Assembly: GCF_000429625.1 (NCBI RefSeq)
Contig: NZ_AUCF01000004.1
Location: 248,001-312,000, forward strand
Direction: 5' to 3'
DNA from: Azospirillum halopraeferens DSM 3675
GTDB lineage: Bacteria; Pseudomonadota; Alphaproteobacteria; Azospirillales; Azospirillaceae
Length of the DNA: 64,000 bases
The notes beneath the pieces are model-generated. The model did no database searches. It was not told the DNA's origin and was given only the letters and a program-made list of their open reading frames with translations. Below, piece by piece: positions 54,842-61,376 of the stretch. Positions within the stretch are counted from its first letter, which is position 1. Each line of letters begins with the position of its first letter. Made by a program: the position numbers and the translations under genes.

Positions 54842-56767
54842 ATGACAGTCCCCGTTCGCTTCCCGCGTCCCGTTGCCCGCGCTCGCCTGACCATCGCCGC
54901 GCTGCTGGCGGGCACCGCCTTCGGTGCGCTGACCGCCCCCGCCCGCGCCGACGAAGCGCTGCTGCTGCCGCCCGTGTCGGTCACCGCCAACCGCACCGCC
55001 ACCCCCGCCGCCGAGGTGGGCAGCGCGCTGACCATCATCACCGGCGACGCGCTGGAGCGGCGCCAGACCCGGGTCGTGTCCGACATCCTGCGCGAGGTGC
55101 CCGGCCTCGCCGTCAACCGCACCGGCCCGATGGGCGGAACCACCCAGGTCCGCATCCGCGGGGCGGAGGGCAACCAGACCCTGGTGATCGTCGACGGGAT
55201 CGAGATGAACGACCCCTCCGCCGGGTCCGAGTATGATTTCGCCAACCTGCTGGCCGGCGACATCGAGCGGATCGAGGTGCTGCGCGGCCCGCAGAGCGCC
55301 CTCTACGGCTCCGACGCCCTGGGCGGCGTGATCGCCGTCACCACCCGGCGCGGCGACGGCGCCCCCGGCCTGAGCGCCGCGGTCGAGGGTGGCTCCTTCG
55401 GCACCCGCGCCGGCCACGCCGCCGCCGGCATGGGCACCGAACGCTTCGACGCCCGCGTCAGCGTGCAGGGGGTGACCACCCGCGGCACCTCGGTCGCCGA
55501 CCGGCGGCTCGGCAACACCGAGGCGGACGGCCACCGCAACGGCACCGTGTCGGCCCGCTTCGGTGTCCGGCCGACCGACACGACGGAGATCACCGCGACC
55601 GGCCGCTTCACCCGCTTCCGCACCGACACCGACGGCTTCATCGGTGGCGCCGGTGCCGTCGACGCCGATCAGGACACGGTGGGCCGGCAAGCCTTCGGCC
55701 GCATCCAGGGGCGCGCGCTGTTCCTGGACGGCCGGTGGGAGCATGTGGCCGGCGTGTCCGTCAGCGACCACGACCGCGATTACCGCGAGGCGGGACGGGT
55801 CACCGGTCATTACGAGGGGCGCAAGACCCGCCTCGACTACCAGACCAGCCTGACGGTGACCACCGAGCCGGCGGAGCACGTGTTCACCGCCGGCATCGAG
55901 CGCGAGGCCGACAAGGCCGTCAGCACCAGCGTCTGGTCCTTCTTCGACCGGTCCATCGCGTCCACGGGGCTGGTCGGTCAGTACCGGCTCGGCCTGTTCG
56001 AGCGGCTGTACCTGTCGGGCAGTGTGCGGCACGACCGCAACGACCTGTTCGATGACGCCACCACCTGGCGCGCCACCGCCGCATACACGGTGGAGGGGCC
56101 GGAGACGAAGCTGCGCGCCTCCTATGGCACCGGCGTCAAGAACCCCACCCTGTTCGAGCTGTACGGCTACACCGCGACCTACCGCGGCAACCCCGACCTG
56201 CGGCCCGAGAAGGGCACGGGCTGGGACGTCGGCATCGACCAGCCCCTGTGGGGCGGGCGGGCGGTGGTGGACGCCACCTACTTCCGCCAGCGCATCACCG
56301 ACCTGATCACCGGCACCGGCGCGAGTTCCGCCAACATGCCGGGGGATTCGCGCATCGACGGCGTGGAGCTGGGGGTGAGCGTGCGGCCGCTGGACGGCGT
56401 GACCCTGCGCGCCGCCTACACCTTCACCGACGGCGAGGACGCGACGGGCGCCCGGCTGTTGCGCCGGCCGCGCCACCTCGCCAGCCTGAACGTCGGCTAC
56501 CGCTTCGCCGGGGACCGGGCGGATGTCAATCTGGGCGTCGTCTACAACGGCCCGCAGACGGATTGGGCCTTCGATGCGGCCTACAACCGCACCGTGGTCG
56601 ACCTGTCGGCCTACACGCTGGTCAATCTGGCCGCCTCCTACCGGCTGACCGACACGGTGACGGTGTTCGGCCGGGTCGAGAACCTGCTGGACCGGGAGTA
56701 TCAGGAGGTGTGGACCTACGGCACGCCGGGGCGCGCCGGTTACGTCGGCCTGCGGTTCTCGCTGTGA
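54842..56767 (+). CDS. btuB: TonB-dependent vitamin B12 receptor BtuB
   Basis: Outer-membrane receptor of 641 residues. Signal peptide 1-36 ending ARA. TonB box LPPVSVTANR, plug domain with EVPGLAVNRTGPMGGTTQVR and RIEVLRGPQSALYGSDALGG, then a 22-strand barrel ending RVENLLDREYQEVWTYGTPG and a terminal aromatic-type strand GLRFSL. Ribosome site GAGGT 9 bases upstream. Riboswitch-regulated. The downstream btuF start overlaps its stop (GTGA), but the inner-membrane importer genes are broken. Confidence 0.95.
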   Translation: MTVPVRFPRPVARARLTIAALLAGTAFGALTAPARADEALLLPPVSVTANRTATPAAEVGSALTIITGDALERRQTRVVSDILREVPGLAVNRTGPMGGTTQVRIRGAEGNQTLVIVDGIEMNDPSAGSEYDFANLLAGDIERIEVLRGPQSALYGSDALGGVIAVTTRRGDGAPGLSAAVEGGSFGTRAGHAAAGMGTERFDARVSVQGVTTRGTSVADRRLGNTEADGHRNGTVSARFGVRPTDTTEITATGRFTRFRTDTDGFIGGAGAVDADQDTVGRQAFGRIQGRALFLDGRWEHVAGVSVSDHDRDYREAGRVTGHYEGRKTRLDYQTSLTVTTEPAEHVFTAGIEREADKAVSTSVWSFFDRSIASTGLVGQYRLGLFERLYLSGSVRHDRNDLFDDATTWRATAAYTVEGPETKLRASYGTGVKNPTLFELYGYTATYRGNPDLRPEKGTGWDVGIDQPLWGGRAVVDATYFRQRITDLITGTGASSANMPGDSRIDGVELGVSVRPLDGVTLRAAYTFTDGEDATGARLLRRPRHLASLNVGYRFAGDRADVNLGVVYNGPQTDWAFDAAYNRTVVDLSAYTLVNLAASYRLTDTVTVFGRVENLLDREYQEVWTYGTPGRAGYVGLRFSL

Positions 56768-57046
56768 GGCGGGCCGCCATCGCCGCGGCACGCGCGGCGG
56801 TGCCGTCGGCCGGCGCGGCGGCGGCGCCGCAGCGCATCGTCTCGCTCAACCTGTGCGCCGACGAGCCGGTCCTGCGGCTGGTCGATCCCGACCGGATCGC
56901 CTCCGTCACCCGGCTGGCGCGGGAGCCCACCGCATCGACCGTCACGGCGCCGGCCGCGGCGGTGCCGGTGAACCGGGGCGCGGCGGAGGAGTTCGTGCCC
57001 CTGCGCCCGGACCCGGTGCGGCCACCGGTGTGCGCGCACCCCGGCC
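56764..57046 (+). pseudogene. btuF: btuF remnant (B12-binding protein N terminus)
   Basis: GTG 56764 overlaps the btuB stop. The first 80 or so residues align with BtuF: APQRIVSLNLCADEPVLRLV, DPDRIASVTRLARE, VPVNRGAAEEFVPLRPDPV. After about base 57020 the homology ends abruptly and the sequence passes into a btuC fragment in another frame. Two thirds of the gene is missing, and the hydrophobic core of the signal peptide is also eroded. Confidence 0.75.
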
Positions 57047-57217
57047 GGCTTGCTGCTCGTGGCCGGTCCGGCGGGGGCAGCCCTGACGCTGGCTGCCGAC
57101 ATTGCCGCCCGCCTGCCGCCGTCCCGGCCGGAGCTGAAGCCGGGCGTGGTCACCGCGCCGGTCGGGGTACCGTTCCTCATCCGGCCGGTGTGGTCCCTGC
57201 GGCGGGGGGATGGCTGA
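57047..57217 (+). pseudogene. btuC: btuC remnant (B12 permease C terminus)
   Basis: In the +1 frame relative to the btuF fragment, 56 residues read GLLLVAGPAGAALTLAADIA then PELKPGVVTAPVGVPFLIRP. This is the C terminus of FecCD-type permeases, where LLADxLAR, ELPVGVVTAxxGAPFF are typical. The N-terminal 80 percent is absent. Its stop overlaps the btuD start (TGATG), showing the original operon order btuB-F-C-D. Confidence 0.7.
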
Positions 57218-57520
57218 TGCGCATCACCGCCACCGACCTGACCGTTCCGGCGGACGGGCGTACCATCGTCGACCGGGTGTCACTGACGGTGCGGCCGGGA
57301 TGGATGCCGGGCCTGATCGGCCCCGACGGTGTCGGCAAGACGACGCTGCTGCCGGAGCCGTCCGGCGGCACCCCCACCTTCGACGGACGCCCGCGCGCCG
57401 CCCGCTTCTGCCATCGCCTTACCGGCCAAAGAACCGCCGGACCGGGTGCTGACCGACCGGCTGATCGCCGACGCCTACGGCGTCGCCGTCCACCGCTCTT
57501 CCTCTCATCCGGAGGCCTGA
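57217..57520 (+). pseudogene. btuD: btuD remnant (B12 importer ATPase), internally deleted
   Basis: Bases 57217-57360 encode an ABC ATPase N terminus (MRITATDLTVPADGRTIVDR and Walker A GPDGVGKTTLL; a standard gene would have GPNGAGKS). A short DGRP piece follows, then everything through the signature and Walker B is missing. From about 57430 the C terminus reappears in another frame (VLTDRLIADAYGVAVHR). The gene cannot make an ATPase. Its end overlaps the next gene start. Confidence 0.75.
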
Positions 57521-58482
57521 TGACCACCGCTCCCGATCTGCCGGCGCTGCTGGGCGACGCCATCGCCGACCCCGCCACCCACTGGAGCCTCGGCACCTTC
57601 GGCGCCGTCGCGGAGTTCCTGCGCGACCCGGACGAGGCGGCCGCCCTCGACCGGCGGGCGGACGGGACGGCGAGCGTGTCCACGGCGCGCGGCGCCCTGC
57701 GGGTCACCCCGGCCGCCGACGTTCGCCCCGTTCCCTACGAGACGGCGTTCACCGCGGGGTGGAATCACGCCGTGGCCCTGTGCCTGCCGGCGGCGGCCTG
57801 CGCCGCGTCCGGCCGCACGGTGGTGCGCGAGCTGGGCCCCGACGCCGACGCCGTCGACCCCGCCGACCGCGACGCGGTGCTGTTCGACCTGGGGCTGGGC
57901 GTGGCGCAGGCGGACGTCTGCGTGCGCACGCGCGATCCCGCCACCCTGGCCGCCCTGCGGGCCGCCGCCGGCCGCCCGTTGCTCGACCCCGGCAACCCCC
58001 TGTGGCCGGCCCTGCCGGACCTCGGCCCGGAGCGGGTCTTCCTCTGCCGGTTCGGGCGGATCGAGGTGAAGCAGCCCATTCCGCCGCCCGGCGGGCGCAG
58101 TCCCGAGGGTCCGCACACCCATGTCCTGCCGAAGCTGCTGAAATCCGGCCGCACCCACGCCGCCACCGCCACCATCCCCGAGGGCTGGGTGCCCTGCATG
58201 CACCTGTTCCCGCCGCACCCGCTGAAGGACGCCCTCGGCCGGCCGACCCCCTTCGACGCCGCCCGCCACGCCGCCTTCCGGGCCCTGTGGGAGCGCTATG
58301 CCGATCCCGGCCTGGTCGCGACGAAGCGCCGGGTGCGGGCGGCCCTGGCCGCCGGCCGGCCGGCGGAGAGTGTCGGGCCGCTGGACCGCGCCGGCCGCAT
58401 GGTGGCCCGGGTGGCCGCACTCCAGGCTGCCGCCGAGGCCGGCGAACCCCTTCCCACCGACGCCGAAGGACCCTGCGCATGA
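57520..58482 (+). CDS. Conserved hypothetical protein of the B12 locus
   Basis: 320 residues, soluble, not assigned. Features: THWSLGTFGAVAEFLRDPDE near the N terminus, a central segment with DAVLFDLGLGVAQADVCVRT, and the C-terminal HTHVLPKLLKSGRTHAATAT then HLFPPHPLKDALGRP, with several histidines. A GGAGG site lies before ATG 57520, which overlaps the btuD-remnant stop. The intact frame beside three broken genes suggests it is still under selection. Role presumably in cobalt or cobalamin handling. Confidence 0.8.
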   Translation: MTTAPDLPALLGDAIADPATHWSLGTFGAVAEFLRDPDEAAALDRRADGTASVSTARGALRVTPAADVRPVPYETAFTAGWNHAVALCLPAAACAASGRTVVRELGPDADAVDPADRDAVLFDLGLGVAQADVCVRTRDPATLAALRAAAGRPLLDPGNPLWPALPDLGPERVFLCRFGRIEVKQPIPPPGGRSPEGPHTHVLPKLLKSGRTHAATATIPEGWVPCMHLFPPHPLKDALGRPTPFDAARHAAFRALWERYADPGLVATKRRVRAALAAGRPAESVGPLDRAGRMVARVAALQAAAEAGEPLPTDAEGPCA

Positions 58483-58889
58483 CCGAGGTCATCGTCTGTG
58501 AAACCTGCCGCCACCCCGACGTCCCGCCGACCGAGGACGGCCCGACGGCCGGCGCCGTGCTGGCCGGGGCGCTGCGCACGGCGCTGGCCGGCCGTGCCGG
58601 CACGGCGGACGTCCGGCTGTCCACCATGCGCTGCCTGATGAGCTGCAAGCGCTCCTGCGCCGTGCATGTCCGGGCGCCGGGCAAGATGGCGTACGTGTTG
58701 GGCGACCTGGCCCCGACGGCCGACACGGCGCATACGCTGGCCGCGTATGTGGAGGCGTACGCCGCCGCCGACGACGGAGTCGTCCCCTTCCGCCAGTGGC
58801 CGGAGGGCGTGAAGGGCCGCTTCGTCGCCCGAGTGCCCCCGCTCCCCGCCCCGGCCGGTCCGGCGGGGACGGAGGGGGAGGGCGGCTGA
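58479..58889 (+). CDS. DUF1636 putative metal-binding protein
   Basis: 136 residues. CETCRHPD at residues 7-14 and CLMSCKRSC around 51-59 form the cysteine pattern of DUF1636, a family found beside cobalamin and CobW genes and predicted to bind metal or an iron-sulfur cluster. ATGA overlap with the preceding gene. Confidence 0.88.
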   Translation: MTEVIVCETCRHPDVPPTEDGPTAGAVLAGALRTALAGRAGTADVRLSTMRCLMSCKRSCAVHVRAPGKMAYVLGDLAPTADTAHTLAAYVEAYAAADDGVVPFRQWPEGVKGRFVARVPPLPAPAGPAGTEGEGG

Positions 58890-58896
58890 ACCCGCG

Positions 58897-59685
58897 TCAT
58901 CCCGCCGCGCGGCGCAGCGCCTCGGCCGTTGTGGCGTCGGCGGGGTAGAAGGCTTCCACCGCCAGTTCCGACAGCGTGATGTCGACCGCCGTCCCGAAGA
59001 CGGTCGTCGTGCTGATGAAGCTGAGCACGCCGTCGCCGGTGAGCAGGCGAAACGGCACCGCCACGTCGGACAGGGCTTCGCCGTCTGGGGCGGCGGTGTC
59101 GGGGCAGGGCAGGGCGGCCAGTTCGGCCCGCAGGTCCGCCAGCACGGGGTCGCCGGACACGTCGACCTGGCGTTGCAGCCGGACGAGAAGGTGGTCGCGC
59201 CACTGCCGCAGGTTTTCGATCCGCGGCGCCAGCCCGTCCGGGTGCAGGCTGAGGCGCAGCACGTTCACCGGCGGGCGCAGCAATGCGGCCGATGCCCCGG
59301 CAAGGAGGGGTGGCACGGCCCGGTTGGCCGTCACCAGCGTCCAATGCCGGTCCACGGCCAGCGCCGGATAGGGCTCGTGCCCGGACAGCACCAGTTCCAC
59401 CGCCCGGCGCGCGGCTGCCAGCGCCGGGTCGTCCAGGGGGCGTTCGGCGTAGACGGGAGCGTAGCCGGCGGCGAGCAGCAAGGCGTTGCGCTCGCGCAGC
59501 GGGACCTCCAGCCGCTCGGCGAGATGGAGCAGCATCGGCCGGCTCGGCTGCGCGCGTCCGGTTTCCACATAGCTGAGGTGGCGGGTGGAGATGTCGGCCT
59601 CGCAGGCGAGGTCGAGCTGGCTCAGCCCCCGGCGCCGGCGCCAGGTGCGCAGCAGATCCCCGACGGGAACAGCGGTTCGGTTCAT
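58897..59685 (-). CDS. XRE-family regulator with MmyB-like ligand domain
   Basis: 262 residues. XRE helix-turn-helix at 8-62 (LLRTWRRRRGLSQLDLACEA, DISTRHLSYVETGRAQPSR), then the PAS-like MmyB ligand-binding domain (about 90-255; PYPALAVDRHWTLVTANRAV, LRLSLHPDGLAPRIENL). Such regulators sense fatty-acid-type ligands and usually control a divergent neighbour, here the membrane protein gene 137 bases away. Confidence 0.88.
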   Translation of the reverse strand: MNRTAVPVGDLLRTWRRRRGLSQLDLACEADISTRHLSYVETGRAQPSRPMLLHLAERLEVPLRERNALLLAAGYAPVYAERPLDDPALAAARRAVELVLSGHEPYPALAVDRHWTLVTANRAVPPLLAGASAALLRPPVNVLRLSLHPDGLAPRIENLRQWRDHLLVRLQRQVDVSGDPVLADLRAELAALPCPDTAAPDGEALSDVAVPFRLLTGDGVLSFISTTTVFGTAVDITLSELAVEAFYPADATTAEALRRAAG

Positions 59686-59822
59686 GGGGGGATGGTAGCT
59701 CCGGCTCCGCCGCCCGCCAATGACCTCCGGGGTTATCGACGCCGCGCCGGCCCCGGCCCGATCATGCGCCCATCCCGGCCGCCGACCCGGCGCCGCCGGT
59801 CCGACCTTCGGAGGAGAGCGTC

Positions 59823-60242
59823 ATGAGAACCGCCGTCGTCGTGCAGCCCTTCCTGCGCCGCGTGCTCCTGGCCGACGCCGCCGCGTGCGGCGTCATGGGC
59901 CCGGTCCTGCTGCTCACGGCCCAGCCGCAGGCCGCCATCCTCGGTCTGCCGCCGGCGCTGGTCGGCACCGCGGGAGCGATCCTCCTGCTCCTTGCGGCGC
60001 TGCTCGCCTACCTCGGTACGCGCTCCGCCGTATCGCGCCGCGTGGTCGTGGCCCTGATCGTCGGCGACCTGCTGTGGGTCGTCGACAGCATCGCCCTGCT
60101 GCTGACGGGCTGGATCGCGCCGACCGACGCGGGGATCGCCTTCATGATCGGGCAGGCCGCGGCCGTGGCGTGCTTCGCCGAACTGAAGATCATCGGCCTG
60201 CGCCGCGCCACGATCCGTCCCGACCCGGTGCCGGCGGAGTGA
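59823..60242 (+). CDS. Four-helix membrane protein, unknown
   Basis: 139 residues with four hydrophobic helices (LLADAAACGVMGPVLLLTAQ; VGTAGAILLLLAALLAYLGT; VVALIVGDLLWVVDSIALLL; IAFMIGQAAAVACFAELKII). A GGAGGAGAG site is 3 bases before the ATG. Likely target of the divergent MmyB-type regulator. Function unknown. Confidence 0.8.
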   Translation: MRTAVVVQPFLRRVLLADAAACGVMGPVLLLTAQPQAAILGLPPALVGTAGAILLLLAALLAYLGTRSAVSRRVVVALIVGDLLWVVDSIALLLTGWIAPTDAGIAFMIGQAAAVACFAELKIIGLRRATIRPDPVPAE

Positions 60243-60400
60243 CGGGACGTCCGGACCGCACGGAGCGGTGGACCCGCGTGATGTCCGGCACGTCGGACGG
60301 GTGATTCTTGATCATTCGTCGCCTGAACCGTCGAGGGTGTTCCTGCCCGGCGCACGCCGGGGAGATCCCTTTCGTCGGGACGCCGCCCTTATAAAGGGAG

Positions 60401-60428
60401 TTGCATTTGTGTTGCACGCATTTTAAAT
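60401..60428 (+). promoter_or_regulatory. Promoter for the SHOCT lipoprotein gene
   Basis: TTGCAT (60401-60406) and TTAAAT (60423-60428) with 16-base spacing in an AT-rich patch, unusual for this DNA, 41 bases before the ATG. Confidence 0.5.
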
Positions 60429-60468
60429 CTTTTTTCTCCGGGAAATTCCCTCATGAGGCGCTATCGAC

Positions 60469-61029
60469 ATGCCATTGGTAAAGAAAAGAAACATCCTCTG
60501 CCTGATTGCCCTGCTCGCGTCCTCTGCGTGCGCATCCATTACAGCCGGAAATACGCAGGCGGTCGCCGTCGATACGGCGCCGAAGGGCGGAGCGGAATGC
60601 AAGCTGGCCAATGAAAAAGGAGCGTGGACCGTTCCGAAGACGCCGGGGTCGACAACGATCACCAAGGCGTATGGCGATCTCACCGTCACGTGTGAGCACC
60701 CGGACGGTGACAAGGGCAGTGCCGTTCTGCAATCCTCCACGGCCGGCGCCACGTTCGGGAACATCGTGGCCGGCGGCATCATCGGTGCGGCTGTCGATAT
60801 GGGAAGTGGCGCAGCCTACGTTTACCCCGGCTCCGTCTCGGTCGCGATGATCCCGCCCGAGCGCCCGAACCCTCTGGCATCCGGGGCGCCGCCATCGGCG
60901 CTTCCCCAGCGCCTCACGCGGGAGGAGGCTGAGGCCAAGCTGCGCGATCTTGCCGCCCTCCGGGACAAAAGGTTGATTCGGGAGCCCGAATACCAGGAGC
61001 GGGTGAAGGGTATTCTTGCCCTCATGTGA
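60469..61029 (+). CDS. Lipoprotein with C-terminal SHOCT-like motif
   Basis: 186 residues. Lipoprotein signal with basic n-region and lipobox ASSAC (cysteine 21). The middle has ECKLANEKGAWTVPKTPGST, a PEGA-like beta segment, and a glycine-rich hydrophobic stretch (GNIVAGGIIGAAVDMGSGAA). The end (LRDLAALRDKRLIREPEYQE RVKGILALM) is a SHOCT-type amphipathic helix pair. Codon use is less GC-rich than neighbours in the first half. Its stop overlaps an insertion-sequence relic. Confidence 0.8.
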   Translation: MPLVKKRNILCLIALLASSACASITAGNTQAVAVDTAPKGGAECKLANEKGAWTVPKTPGSTTITKAYGDLTVTCEHPDGDKGSAVLQSSTAGATFGNIVAGGIIGAAVDMGSGAAYVYPGSVSVAMIPPERPNPLASGAPPSALPQRLTREEAEAKLRDLAALRDKRLIREPEYQERVKGILALM

Positions 61030-61240
61030 CTCGGCGGGTTCCGGCACCGGAGGAGGTGGCGGAGCCGACGGCGACGTCCATGGCCCCACCAGCCGGCCGG
61101 ATCGGGATCAAGTTCGCGACGGAGCGCTTGCGCATCACCGGGCCGGTCGATCCGGCCCCGGTCGGCACGGTGATCGCCGCACTGTCGGGACGGCCGGCAT
61201 GATCCCGGTCCCCTCGGGCGTGCGGATCCGGCTGGCTCCT
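61026..61240 (+). mobile_element. Relic of an IS66-family element (tnpA end, tnpB start)
   Basis: Bases 61026-61202 encode 58 residues ending GIKFATERLRITGPVDPAPV then GTVIAALSGRPA, the usual C terminus of IS66 TnpA. The stop overlaps an ATG (61199) opening MIPVPSGVRIRLA, the characteristic first residues of IS66 TnpB, after which homology is lost. Only the tnpA/tnpB junction survives; no terminal repeats or tnpC were seen. The remaining bases to 61376 hold no other feature. Confidence 0.65.
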
Positions 61241-61376
61241 CGACGGCGCGGCGTGCGCCGGGGCCGGCCCCGTGATGCGAATTGCCGGCCCGGTGCCCCT
61301 GGCCGCATGATATGGAGGGGGACCGCGCCGCGGCGGGTCCACACCTCCCGTCTCGCCCGGCCAGGAGGAATACGGC

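Noticed and set aside
56248..58482. 744-codon continuous frame from within btuB through the B12 locus, as a fusion protein
   Set aside because: It joins unrelated pieces (off-frame btuB, btuF start, btuD start, next gene) that happen to share a frame; true starts with ribosome sites lie inside it.
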